Positions 25,458-33,587 of a stretch of DNA of 64,000 bases are shown here, one piece after another (the stretch's first letter is position 1; each line of letters starts with the position of its first letter). The stretch is from VRUE01 sp963699215. GTDB lineage: Bacteria > Actinomycetota > Thermoleophilia > Solirubrobacterales > 70-9. The stretch is from contig OY969422.1 in NCBI GenBank assembly GCA_963699215.1, positions 496,001 through 560,000 of the forward strand. The letters run 5' to 3'. The translations under genes were made by a program, and so were the position numbers. Under the pieces are notes generated by a model that had not been told where the DNA came from, did no database searches, and saw nothing but the letters and a program-made list of their open reading frames with translations.

Positions 25458-26513
25458 TCAGCTGCCCTTGGGGGGCACCGGTTGCCATGCGATGACCGGA
25501 CCGATCACCGTGCCGTCTTTTTCGGAGGCCTCGAAGCCTTCCGCGAGCTGGGTCTGGCGGCGGCTGGCGACGTCGACCGCGACCAGCGACTGCTGCTCTT
25601 CGACCGCGACGAAAGCCGCGACCTTGCGGCCGTCGGAGGAGAAGACGCCGTTGGTCTCCGAGCCGTCGGGCAGCTGGGCGAGCTTGCGCGCACGGCCCGG
25701 ACCCACTGGCTTCACCCAGAGGCCCTGGTCGCGGCGGAACAGCAGCGTGCGGCCGCCCGGTGAGACGTCTTCGACGTAGGCCGAGCCGACGCCGGCGACC
25801 AGCGATTTCAGCCGCGTACCGTTGGCGCGCATCGTGTAGACGTCGGCGTAGGCCGCCGGGCCCTCGGTGCTCTCGCCGCGGCTGAAGAGGATGCCGCCGG
25901 CGAACCAGCGCGGCTTGAACTCGTCCACGCCGGTCTGGGTCAGCCGAGCGAGGCGGGCGCCGGAGGCGCGCATCGAGTAGAGGTCCTCTTTGGTGTTGGG
26001 ACCGTCGCCGCTGTCGCGGACGAAGACGATCGTGCGGCCGTCCGGTGAGAAGTCGGCCTGATGGTCGTCGTCGGGCCCGCCGGTCAGGGCATGCAGGCCG
26101 CCGCCAAGCACCCTGACCGCGTAGAGGTCGGCTGCCGCGCCGGCTCCGGCACGACGCTCGAAGACGACTCGCTTGCCGTCCGGCGAGACGACCGGAGCCG
26201 AGTCGAGCTCAGCGCCGCTGCTCAACTGCCGCAGGCCGGAACCGTCGGGGCGAACCGAGTAGAGGTCGCCGCCGCGGACGAAGGCGATCGTCCGCCCGTC
26301 GGTGGAGAAGGCGGGTTCGGTGTCGGTGGGGTCTTCGGTCAGCTGGTTGAGATGGCCGGCTTTGACGGCGAACAGGCCGCCTTTGGCGACGCCTTCGACC
26401 GTCGTAGATTTGGAGTAGACGACGGCCCGCGGCGATGCCGCCAGAGCTGCGGTTGCCGAGCAGGCAAGCGCAAGCAGGGCGAGGATGGTGGTGAGTAGCG
26501 ATCGGTGGCGCAT
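25458..26513 (-). CDS. Secreted TolB-like beta-propeller (WD40-like PD40 repeats)
   Basis: 351 aa. Residues 1-25 form a signal peptide (LLALACSATAALAA). The mature protein has about six repeats with the PD40 pattern, such as AFSTDGRTIAFVRGGDLYSV, VVSPDGKRVVFERR (shown in part), and DFSPDGRTIVFVRDSG. This is a TolB-type propeller exposed outside the membrane; no TolA system exists in actinobacteria, so a classic Tol role is unlikely. The ATG at 26513 has a good ribosome site (AAGGAAA). Hairpin repeats lie on both sides of the gene. Ligand unknown. Confidence 0.85.
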   Translation of the reverse strand: MRHRSLLTTILALLALACSATAALAASPRAVVYSKSTTVEGVAKGGLFAVKAGHLNQLTEDPTDTEPAFSTDGRTIAFVRGGDLYSVRPDGSGLRQLSSGAELDSAPVVSPDGKRVVFERRAGAGAAADLYAVRVLGGGLHALTGGPDDDHQADFSPDGRTIVFVRDSGDGPNTKEDLYSMRASGARLARLTQTGVDEFKPRWFAGGILFSRGESTEGPAAYADVYTMRANGTRLKSLVAGVGSAYVEDVSPGGRTLLFRRDQGLWVKPVGPGRARKLAQLPDGSETNGVFSSDGRKVAAFVAVEEQQSLVAVDVASRRQTQLAEGFEASEKDGTVIGPVIAWQPVPPKGS

Positions 26514-26630
26514 GGCATTTCCTTTCGATCGGTTGGCTTTGGAACTGCGCCACCGATCCTGCGCCAGCGAAGCGCGCGCGCCAACGACACCCGCGACGCC
26601 CACCGAGCCACGTTTGGCCCGGTAGGAGCC

Positions 26631-26685
26631 ACGCACCCGACATGCATCGGACCCCTATTTGGGGTCCGATGCATGTCGGGTGCGT
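26631..26685. repeat. Dispersed hairpin repeat, family A (longest copy)
   Basis: Perfect 25-bp arms (26631-26655 and 26661-26685) flank the loop TATTT, with CCCC/GGGG closing it. The inner arm GACATGCATCG is shared with 5123-5169. The copy differs from that one at A/G against T/C pairs, so stem pairing is preserved. Its right end is the last base of the TGA of the FHA gene. It lies upstream of the TolB-like gene. Confidence 0.88.
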
Positions 26686-27269
26686 CAGGAGGCGCGGTCT
26701 AGGCCTAGTTCGAGGACGCGGGCGGCGATCAGGCGGGGGCGCTCGCGGCCGGCGTCGCCGGGGACGTCGAGCTTGGCGGCAAGCGCGTCGAGGCGGCGCT
26801 GGGCGGTGCGCTCGCTGACGTGGAGCGCCTCGGCCAGCTCGGCCCTGGTCGCGGGACGGCCGGCGAAGGCACCCTCGCTGCGATACGGCGCGACCAGGGC
26901 CACCGCGGTCGCCCGCTCCTCCTCGCTCAGGGGGACGCCGGGCTGCGAGGCGGGCACCGTCCCCCCGCCCCGCCCCGCCAGCGAGTCGGAGACTTCCAGC
27001 CGGTGCTCGGCCACGGTCAGCACGTCGCCGTCGCGCAGCCGGCGGGGTCGGTCGAGCGGCTCGCCATTCAGCGCCGTGCCGTTGCGGCTGTCGAGGTCGG
27101 TCGCCATCAGCACCCCGCCGCGGCTCTCGATCTCCAGGTGATGCCAGGAGACCGCCTCGTCGTCGATCGGGACGTCGGCCTCCGGGTCGCGCCCGACCGT
27201 GGTGCGTCCCTCCAGCGCAAACGAGCGCGGCGTGCCGTCCTCAGCGGTGAGCCAAATGCGCGCATCCAT
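26685..27269 (-). CDS. FHA-domain protein with C-terminal helix-turn-helix
   Basis: 194 aa from ATG 27269. Residues 1-90 are a forkhead-associated domain that would bind phosphothreonine: TTVGRDPEADVPIDDEAVSWHH contains GR and the S-x-x-H motif, and DLDSRNGTALNG contains the N-G loop. After a linker, ATRAELAEALHVSERTAQRRL is a helix-turn-helix. The combination suggests a transcription factor read by Ser/Thr kinase signalling. The kinase gene 1.3 kb downstream on the same strand is the obvious partner. Hairpin repeats lie next to both ends. Confidence 0.82.
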   Translation of the reverse strand: MDARIWLTAEDGTPRSFALEGRTTVGRDPEADVPIDDEAVSWHHLEIESRGGVLMATDLDSRNGTALNGEPLDRPRRLRDGDVLTVAEHRLEVSDSLAGRGGGTVPASQPGVPLSEEERATAVALVAPYRSEGAFAGRPATRAELAEALHVSERTAQRRLDALAAKLDVPGDAGRERPRLIAARVLELGLDRAS

Positions 27270-27293
27270 CCGCGGCGAGCATAGATGCCACCA

Positions 27294-27343
27294 GACGTGC
27301 CGCGAGTTAGAGGACACTATGGGTACTCAACTCGCGGCACGTC
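27294..27343. repeat. Dispersed hairpin repeat, family B
   Basis: Perfect 15-bp arms GACGTGCCGCGAGTT (27294-27308) and its complement (27329-27343) enclose AGAGGACACTATGGGTACTC. The 50-bp element differs from the copy at 43993-44042 by a single base in the loop region. It sits between the divergent FHA and rpiA genes, ending 17 bp before the rpiA ATG, so it probably covers promoter or leader sequence. Confidence 0.88.
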
Positions 27344-27360
27344 CCCTAGAGTGCGCGCCG

Positions 27361-28008
27361 ATGGGGGCTGACGACGAGAAGCGCCTCGTCGCCGAGGCGG
27401 CGGCGGAGCTGGTCGGGGACGGGATGACGATCGGCCTCGGCACCGGCTCGACCGTTGCCCACCTGCTGCCGGCGATCGCCCGGCGCGGGCTGAGCGGCAT
27501 CCGCTGCGTCGCCACCTCGGTCGCCACCGAGGAACAGGCGCGCGGGCTCGGCATCCCGGTCGAGGAGTTCAACCGGCTGGAGCGCCTAGACATCGCGATC
27601 GACGGCACCGACCAGGTCACCCCGGACGGCTGGCTGATCAAGGGCGGCGGCGGCGCGCACCAGCGCGAGAAGATCGTCGCAACCGCCGCCGAGCGCTTCG
27701 TCGTGATCGCCGACTCGAGCAAGCCGGTCGACTCACTCAGCCCCCCCGTGCCGCTGGAGCTGCTGGCGTTCGGGCTGGCCTCCACCCTCGCCCGGCTCGG
27801 CCCCGAGGTCGAGCTGCGCGACGTCCCACACAGCCCCGACGGCGGCGTGATCGCCGACTACCGCGGCGAGATCGGCGACCCAGCCCTCCTCGCCGCCCGC
27901 CTCGAGGCCGACCCGGGAATCTCCTCCCACGGACTCTTCCCCCCGGCTATCGTGAGCGAAGTCCTGGTCGGAGCGGGCGATGCAGTGAGCCGCTTCGCGC
28001 CGAGCTGA
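27361..28008 (+). CDS. rpiA: Ribose-5-phosphate isomerase A
   Basis: 215 aa. It interconverts ribose-5-phosphate and ribulose-5-phosphate. Diagnostic motifs are GLGTGSTVAHLL (phosphate loop), DGTDQVTPDGWLIKGGGGAH (active-site Asp pair and Lys), and QREKIVATAAERFVVIADSSK. The ATG at 27361 starts the conserved part; an upstream in-frame ATG lies within the hairpin repeat. Together with tkt, tal, pgi, pgl, gnd and zwf it makes up most of the pentose phosphate pathway in this window. Confidence 0.96.
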   Translation: MGADDEKRLVAEAAAELVGDGMTIGLGTGSTVAHLLPAIARRGLSGIRCVATSVATEEQARGLGIPVEEFNRLERLDIAIDGTDQVTPDGWLIKGGGGAHQREKIVATAAERFVVIADSSKPVDSLSPPVPLELLAFGLASTLARLGPEVELRDVPHSPDGGVIADYRGEIGDPALLAARLEADPGISSHGLFPPAIVSEVLVGAGDAVSRFAPS

Positions 28009-28036
28009 TTCGTCACCGATCCGCGAGGAGACCCAG

Positions 28037-29401
28037 ATGACCGACTTCACCGGGCTGGCGATCGCCGGCCGGATCGCCACCCCCGCCGACTCCGACTGGG
28101 ACGAGGCACGCGCCGCCTGGAACCTGGCTGCCGACCTGCGGCCGGAGGCGGTGGTCTTCGCCGAGGGTGCCGACGACGTCGCCGCCACGGTCCGCTTCGC
28201 CGCCGGGAACGGCCTCCGGGTCGCCGCCCAGGGAACCGGCCACGGCGCCGCCCCGCTGGCGCCGCTGGCGGGGACGATCCTGCTCAAGACCGAGCGCATG
28301 CGCGGGGTCGAGGTCGATCCCGATGCCCAGACGGCGCGGGTCGAGGCGGGCGTCTGGGGCGCCGAGCTGGGCGCGGCCGCGGGCGAGCACGACCTCTGCT
28401 TCCTGCCCGGCTCCGCGCCGGACGTGGGGGTCACGGGCTACACGCTCGGCGGCGGCCTCAGCTGGCTGAGCCGCCGCTACGGCTTCGCCTGCAACCGGGT
28501 CGCCGCGATCAAGCTGGTCGACGCCGAGGGCGAGACCCGCACCGTCGACGCCGGCAACGACGCCGACCTCTTCTGGGCCATGCGCGGCGGCGGAGGCGGC
28601 TACGCGATCGTCACCGCCCTGCGGGTGGACTTGCTGCCGATCGCCGAGGTCTACGCCGGCGCGCTCGTCTTCCCCGCCGAGGTCGGCGGCGATGCCGTCC
28701 GCACCTATCGCGACTGGGCCGCGACCCTCTCCGAGGAGGTCACCTCGGTCGTCCGCTTCATCACCCCGCCGCCGATACCCGACGTTCCCGAGCCGCTGCG
28801 CGGCACGCCGCTGCTGACGATCGACGCCGCCTGCATCGGCAGCCAGGCCGAGGGCGAAGCGACGATCGCGCCGCTGCGCGAGATCGGCGAGGCGATCATG
28901 GACACCTTCGCCTGGATGCCCACCTCGGGCCTCAGCCGCATCCACATGGACCCGGAGAACCCGGTGCCGGGGGTCGGAGAAGGACAGACGATCAGCGACC
29001 TTCCCGACGAGGCGATCGACGCCTTCGTCTCGGTCGCCGGTCCCGACTCGGGCTCGCCGCTGCTGCTCAGCGAGCTGCGCCACCTCGGCGGGGCGCTGGG
29101 CCGGCCGGCCGAGAACAGCGGGGCGCTCTCGCACCTCGACGCCGGCTTCGTCATGTACAGCGTCGGCATGCCGATGACGCCGGAGCTGGCCGAGGCGATC
29201 CCGCAGCACCTGACCCGGATCGAGGAGACGATGCGCCCCTGGGCGGCCGACGGCGGCTATTACAACTTCGTCGAGGGCCCTTGCGACGTCGACGCGATCC
29301 TGCCGCCCGACGTCTGCGACCGCCTCGCCGAGGTCAAGCGCAAGTGGGATCCCGAGGGCCGCATAGTCGCCAACCATGTGGTCTCACTGGGCGAGGCCTG
29401 A
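28037..29401 (+). CDS. FAD-linked oxidoreductase (PCMH/BBE-like)
   Basis: 454 aa. The N-terminal FAD-binding PCMH domain has VAAQGTGHGAAPL (His likely linked to the FAD 8-alpha methyl), VEAGVWGAELGAAAGEHDL, and GVTGYTLGGGLSWLSRRYG. The C-terminal substrate domain ends with YNFVEGP, where berberine-bridge-type enzymes carry their BBE motif. The Cys that gives a second FAD bond in bicovalent members is not seen at the usual place. Substrate (sugar, alcohol or alkaloid-like) unknown. It follows rpiA by 28 bp and may share its transcript. Confidence 0.88.
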   Translation: MTDFTGLAIAGRIATPADSDWDEARAAWNLAADLRPEAVVFAEGADDVAATVRFAAGNGLRVAAQGTGHGAAPLAPLAGTILLKTERMRGVEVDPDAQTARVEAGVWGAELGAAAGEHDLCFLPGSAPDVGVTGYTLGGGLSWLSRRYGFACNRVAAIKLVDAEGETRTVDAGNDADLFWAMRGGGGGYAIVTALRVDLLPIAEVYAGALVFPAEVGGDAVRTYRDWAATLSEEVTSVVRFITPPPIPDVPEPLRGTPLLTIDAACIGSQAEGEATIAPLREIGEAIMDTFAWMPTSGLSRIHMDPENPVPGVGEGQTISDLPDEAIDAFVSVAGPDSGSPLLLSELRHLGGALGRPAENSGALSHLDAGFVMYSVGMPMTPELAEAIPQHLTRIEETMRPWAADGGYYNFVEGPCDVDAILPPDVCDRLAEVKRKWDPEGRIVANHVVSLGEA

Positions 29402-29416
29402 GCGACCAGCGCGCGC

Positions 29417-29953
29417 TCAGCTCGTCAGGGCCTTCAGCTTCTCCACAGCCGGATCGTTCTCGTCGACCAGCTCGGCGATCGTAGCCGCGGCGCCCTCGAT
29501 GTCCTCGGGCGTGGCGATCGCGACCGCCTCGATGTCAGCCCAATCTTTGGTGCGATCGAAGAACGCCTTGAAGATGACCAGCGAGGCGCAATCGAGCACC
29601 GGTATTTCGCGACCCTCGAGCCGAACCCAGACAACGGAGGACGCGACGGCTTCGTGCAGGGGGATGTTGTTGAGGAAGACGTCGATTGGAGTTCCGTCCC
29701 AATCCAAGCGAGCCTGGCCATCGCGCTTGACCTTTTCCACGTCTTGCTTGCGGACTCGAATCCCAGCCGGCAGAGAGCCAAGAGCAAACTCGGCCTTCGA
29801 CGCGTCGATGAAGATGTTGACGTCGAGGTCACGGGTCCCGCGCGGCTCCTCGACGCAGTAGGCCAGCGCGATCGCACCGCCAAACGCATGGGCGAGACCG
29901 GCTTCGGCGAGAGCGTCGTGAATCGTGAACAGCTTGTCGACCAGCTCGCTCAT
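29417..29953 (-). CDS. Nucleotidyltransferase-fold protein, candidate toxin of an HTH/NTase pair
   Basis: 178 aa. HAFGGAIALAYCVEEPRGTRDLDVNIFI shows (in parts) the GG motif and the T-x-D-x-D pattern of minimal nucleotidyltransferases of the AbiEii/MenT/DUF-type toxins. Further along, WDGTPIDVFL supplies a third Asp. The start ATG overlaps the stop of the HTH gene by one base (TGATG). In known AbiE- and MenAT-like systems such NTases modify tRNA or nucleotides and are held in check by the partner. Base use is visibly less GC-rich than the neighbours. A role outside toxicity remains possible. Confidence 0.65.
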   Translation of the reverse strand: MSELVDKLFTIHDALAEAGLAHAFGGAIALAYCVEEPRGTRDLDVNIFIDASKAEFALGSLPAGIRVRKQDVEKVKRDGQARLDWDGTPIDVFLNNIPLHEAVASSVVWVRLEGREIPVLDCASLVIFKAFFDRTKDWADIEAVAIATPEDIEGAAATIAELVDENDPAVEKLKALTS

Positions 29954-30270
29954 CAGGCCCTCCCCCCTGTGGCGATCCGATCGGGTAGATGCGGATAGCC
30001 AAGCTCCGGCCGAGGGCGGAACGGGAGCGCCTCGGCGAGCTCGAGAACCTGCACGAGGATCTTGCTCGCCCGATCGACGTCGACTGGGGGCTTGCGCGGA
30101 GTCAACGTCAGCTTCAAGCCACCGGCGGCCGCTAGGCGACCGAGGGAGTCCACACCGGGCTCGCGCTTCCCTCGTACGTACGCGTTAACGACCGAACGCG
30201 GCATTCCGGCACGTCGCGCAAGCTCGGCCTGAGTGAGACCGCTGCAATCGAGGATCTCTTTTGCAGTCAT
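29953..30270 (-). CDS. XRE-type HTH protein, candidate antitoxin/autorepressor
   Basis: 105 aa. LTQAELARRAGMPRSVVNAY is a clear Cro/CI-type helix-turn-helix (about residues 11-35), followed by VRGKREPGVDSLGRLAAAGG. The C-terminal half (RKPPVDVDRASKILVQVLEL onward) may bind the partner. It is the first gene of a two-gene unit with the nucleotidyltransferase. An 18-bp perfect palindrome starts 8 bp upstream of its ATG, the usual place for an autoregulatory operator. Confidence 0.75.
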   Translation of the reverse strand: MTAKEILDCSGLTQAELARRAGMPRSVVNAYVRGKREPGVDSLGRLAAAGGLKLTLTPRKPPVDVDRASKILVQVLELAEALPFRPRPELGYPHLPDRIATGGRA

Positions 30271-30278
30271 TGGCGAAT

Positions 30279-30296
30279 GTTAGCGAATTCGCTAAC
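30279..30296. promoter_or_regulatory. Perfect 18-bp palindrome, probable operator of the HTH/NTase pair
   Basis: GTTAGCGAATTCGCTAAC is fully self-complementary. A further half site, GGCGAATG, lies next to it at 30272-30279. It is AT-rich against the background and lies between the HTH gene start (30270) and the stop of pgl (30309). The position and symmetry fit a site for the HTH dimer. Confidence 0.7.
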
Positions 30297-30308
30297 AACA
30301 GCCGGAAA

Positions 30309-30989
30309 TCAATCCGCCGCTCGGCCCGCGGCGGCCTCGTCGGCGACGACGAGCATCTGGTCGTTCTCGACCCGCCCGGCGGGGATCGAGGGGTCGCCGG
30401 CGAGCAGCTTGGCGAGCGGCTCGCGGGCGGCCTCGCCGAGGACCAGCCAGAGGATGCGGCGCGCCGCGGAAAGCGCCGGGTAGGTGAGCGTCATGCGGCG
30501 GTGGCTCTGGTAGTCGTCGTCGGTCATCGCGACGCGGCGATCCTCGACGTCGAGCACCGTGTCGCCGGGGACGAGCGAGGCGGTATGGCCGTCCGGCCCG
30601 AGGCCGAGGTGGACCAGGTCGAGCCGCTCGGGGACGTGCACTTCGTACTCGGAGGCCGAGAGTTCGAGATCGCGGCTGGTGACCGGCATCGGCCGCAGCG
30701 ATGCCTGGTGGTCGATCGAGAGCATCTGCACCAGGTGAGTCAGGTTGCGGGCCTCGTCTCCGGGCGGCGCCACCCGCTCGTCGACCTGGTAGATGTGCGC
30801 CTGCTCCCAGGGCATCTCCTCCATTTCGCCGAGCAGACCGATCATCGCCCAGGGGGTCTTGCCGCCGCTCAGCGCGAGGTTGAACTCGCCCCGCGCCTCG
30901 ACCGCATCGCGGCCCGCCGCGGCGACGGTCTCCGCCGCATAGCGCGAGGCCGCGTCGGCGCCCGCGAAGATCTTGGTCTCGATCGCCAT
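30309..30989 (-). CDS. pgl: 6-phosphogluconolactonase
   Basis: 226 aa. It hydrolyses 6-phosphogluconolactone, the product of Zwf. The NagB/PGL fold signatures LALSGGKTPWAMIGLL, IYQVDERVAPPGDEARN, and LGLGPDGHTASLVPG (catalytic region with GPDGHTAS) are present. The ATG at 30989 follows gnd by 26 bp on the same strand, so gnd and pgl form an operon divergent from zwf. Confidence 0.94.
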   Translation of the reverse strand: MAIETKIFAGADAASRYAAETVAAAGRDAVEARGEFNLALSGGKTPWAMIGLLGEMEEMPWEQAHIYQVDERVAPPGDEARNLTHLVQMLSIDHQASLRPMPVTSRDLELSASEYEVHVPERLDLVHLGLGPDGHTASLVPGDTVLDVEDRRVAMTDDDYQSHRRMTLTYPALSAARRILWLVLGEAAREPLAKLLAGDPSIPAGRVENDQMLVVADEAAAGRAAD

Positions 30990-31015
30990 CGGGGTCCCCT
31001 ACCCAGTCCTCAGGA

Positions 31016-32032
31016 CTAGGAAGCCTTCTCGTCGTGGCCGCCGAACTGTTTGCGCATCGCCGACAGCACCTTGTCGCCGAAGTCGTCGAGCCCGCGCGAG
31101 TAGAAGCGCTCGTACAGCGCCGTGGTCAGGACTGGCGCCGGCACCCCCTCGTCGATCGCCGCGATCGACGTCCAGCGGCCCTCGCCCGAGTCCGAGACGC
31201 GGCCGGTGAAGTCGGAGAGGTCGGGGGATTCCTGCATCGCCGCCGCGGTCAGGTCGAGCAGCCAGGAGCCAACCACGCTGCCGCGCCGCCAGACCTCGGC
31301 GACCTCGGGCAGGTCGAGGTCGTACTGGTAGTACTCGGGCTGCTCGAGCGGCGCGGTCTCGGCGTCGGCTTCGCGCTCGACCTTGCCGGCATCGGCGTTC
31401 TTGAGGATGTTCAGCCCCTCCGCGTAGGCGGCCATGATCCCGTACTCGATCCCGTTGTGGACCATCTTGACGAAGTGCCCCGCGCCGTTCGGGCCGCAGT
31501 GCAGGTAGCCGTTCTCGGCGGGCGAGGGGTCGCCGCTGCGGCCCGGCGTGCGCTCCGCCGACTCGACCCCCGGCGCCAGCGTGGCGAAGATCGGGTCGAG
31601 GCGCTGCACCGCTCCCTCGGGGCCGCCGATCATCAGGCAGTAGCCGCGCTCGAGGCCGAAGACGCCGCCGCTGGTGCCGCAGTCGACGAAGTCGATCCCC
31701 TTTTCGCGCAGCGTCTCGGCGCGGCGGATGTCGTCGCGGTAGTAGGAGTTGCCGCCGTCGACGATCGCGTCGCCCGGTTCCAGCGCCGCGGCGACGTCCT
31801 CGACCGTCTTCTCGGTGATCTCGCCGGAGGGGACCATCACCCAGACCGCGCGCGGCGCGCTCAGCTTCGAGGCCAGCTCTCCCAGCGAAGAGGCGCCGTC
31901 GGCTCCATCCCCCGCCAGGGCCAAGACGGCGTCGGGGTTGACGTCGTAGGCGACGATGCGATGCCCGTCGCGCATCAGGCGGCGGGCCATGTTCGCCCCC
32001 ATCCTGCCGAGTCCGACGATTCCCAGCTCCAT
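31016..32032 (-). CDS. gnd: 6-phosphogluconate dehydrogenase, short form (decarboxylating)
   Basis: 338 aa, the short subfamily rather than the 470-aa classical form. The Rossmann motif is GIVGLGRMGANMARRL. The signature VDGGNSYYRDD, the substrate motif CGTSGGVFGLERGYCLMIGG, and the catalytic region FVKMVHNGIEYG (Lys and His) are all visible. It converts 6-phosphogluconate to ribulose-5-phosphate; short forms often prefer NAD. Its start faces zwf across 101 bp. Confidence 0.92.
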   Translation of the reverse strand: MELGIVGLGRMGANMARRLMRDGHRIVAYDVNPDAVLALAGDGADGASSLGELASKLSAPRAVWVMVPSGEITEKTVEDVAAALEPGDAIVDGGNSYYRDDIRRAETLREKGIDFVDCGTSGGVFGLERGYCLMIGGPEGAVQRLDPIFATLAPGVESAERTPGRSGDPSPAENGYLHCGPNGAGHFVKMVHNGIEYGIMAAYAEGLNILKNADAGKVEREADAETAPLEQPEYYQYDLDLPEVAEVWRRGSVVGSWLLDLTAAAMQESPDLSDFTGRVSDSGEGRWTSIAAIDEGVPAPVLTTALYERFYSRGLDDFGDKVLSAMRKQFGGHDEKAS

Positions 32033-32133
32033 CAGCAGCTCCTCCCCATGGCGGTCGGTTCGCGCTCCACGCGGGAAACCCTACGCGACGCAAGGGGCGC
32101 CGACGAAGACTCGCTGGGATAGCCTGGCGGGCG

Positions 32134-33534
32134 ATGGCGAGACCGAGCGACGGCAGCGGGGCCGACGTGCTGACGATCTTCGGGATCAGCGGCGACCTGG
32201 CGAAGAAAATGACCTTCCACGCGCTCTACCGTCTCGAGGCGCGCGGCAAGCTCGACTGCCCGATCGTCGGCGTCGCGATCGACGAGTGGGACGACGAGAG
32301 GCTGCGCTCCCACGCTCGCGAGGCGATCGCCGCCACGATCGAAGACCCCGACGAGGACGTCTTCGGCCGGCTCGCCGCCCGCATGTCCTACATCCAGGGC
32401 GACTACGCCGACGCGGCGACCTTCGAGCAGCTCGCCGGGGCGATCGAGGGAAAGCAGCGCCCGGTCTTCTACCTCGAGGTGCCGCCTTCGCTGTTCTCCA
32501 CCGTCGTCGAGGGGTTGGGCGGCGCCGGACTGGCCGAGAACGCGCGGGTCGTGATCGAGAAGCCCTTCGGCCACGACCTCGAATCGGCGCGCGCGCTCAA
32601 CGCCGAGCTCTGCACGGTGCTCAGCGAGGAGCAGATCCTGCGCATCGACCATTACCTCGGCAAGGAGCCGGTGATGGACATCTCCTACCTGCGCTTCGCC
32701 AACTCGCTGCTGGAGCCGGTCTGGAACCGCGAGCACGTCGCCCACGTGCAGATGACGATCGCCGAGGACTTCGGCGTCGACGATCGCGGCCGCTTCTACG
32801 ATGCGGTTGGGGCGATGCGCGACGTGATCCAGAACCACGCGCTTCAGGTCCTCGCCCTGGTCGCGATGGAGCCGCCGACCGGCAACTACACCGACTCGAT
32901 CCGCGACAAGAAGCTGGAGATGTTCAGGGCGGTCCGCACCGCCGACCCGAAGCGCTACGTGCGCGGCCAGTACGAGGGTTTCCACGACGTCAAGGAAGTG
33001 GCGCCCGACTCCACCACCGAGACCTTCGCCGCGGTCGAGCTGGCGATCGACAACTGGCGCTGGAGCGGCATCCCCTTCTTCATCCGCGCCGGCAAGCAGA
33101 TGCCGGTGAAGGCCTCGGAGGTGAACGTCGTCTTCAAGCGGCCGCCACGGCTCGGCATCGGGCGGGGGAAGCTGCCCGAACCGAACCAGCTGACGGTGCG
33201 GATCGAGCCGAAGCCGGGCTCGCGCATCCGCCTCTTCGCCAAGCGGGCGGGCGAGGAGGCGTTCGAAGCGGCCGACCTCGAGGTGCTGTTCGAGAAAGTG
33301 CCGGGCGAGGACCCCGAGCCCTACGAGCGCCTGCTCGGCGATGCCCTCGCCGGCCGCAACCAGCTCTTCACCCGCCAGGACACGGTCGAGGAGACCTGGC
33401 GGATCGTGCAGCCGCTGCTCGACGAACCGAGCCCAATCCACCCCTACGCACCGGGGACCTGGGGGCCGAAGGAGGCGGACAGCCTCACGCGAGGGCTCTG
33501 CCAGTGGCACGAGCCCTGGCTCCCGGCAGAGTAG
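32134..33534 (+). CDS. zwf: Glucose-6-phosphate dehydrogenase
   Basis: 466 aa. First enzyme of the oxidative pentose phosphate branch. TIFGISGDLAKKMTFHALYRL is the dinucleotide-binding start (GxSGDLA), RIDHYLGKEPVMD is the active-site signature, and FYDAVGAMRDVIQNHALQV and RWSGIPFFIRAGKQMPVKASEV (seen in part) are further family blocks. The ATG at 32134 starts at the expected place. The promoter must lie in the 101 bp shared with gnd. Confidence 0.96.
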   Translation: MARPSDGSGADVLTIFGISGDLAKKMTFHALYRLEARGKLDCPIVGVAIDEWDDERLRSHAREAIAATIEDPDEDVFGRLAARMSYIQGDYADAATFEQLAGAIEGKQRPVFYLEVPPSLFSTVVEGLGGAGLAENARVVIEKPFGHDLESARALNAELCTVLSEEQILRIDHYLGKEPVMDISYLRFANSLLEPVWNREHVAHVQMTIAEDFGVDDRGRFYDAVGAMRDVIQNHALQVLALVAMEPPTGNYTDSIRDKKLEMFRAVRTADPKRYVRGQYEGFHDVKEVAPDSTTETFAAVELAIDNWRWSGIPFFIRAGKQMPVKASEVNVVFKRPPRLGIGRGKLPEPNQLTVRIEPKPGSRIRLFAKRAGEEAFEAADLEVLFEKVPGEDPEPYERLLGDALAGRNQLFTRQDTVEETWRIVQPLLDEPSPIHPYAPGTWGPKEADSLTRGLCQWHEPWLPAE

Positions 33535-33587
33535 AGCGGAGATCGCGCCCTCCCGCGGGCGCGCCCCCTCTCGCCCAAAGGGCCGAA

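Noticed and set aside
25458..26513. TolB of a Tol-Pal envelope system
   Set aside because: The propeller repeats fit TolB, but no tolA, tolQ, tolR or pal genes are present and the lineage is not Gram-negative. It is listed only as TolB-like.
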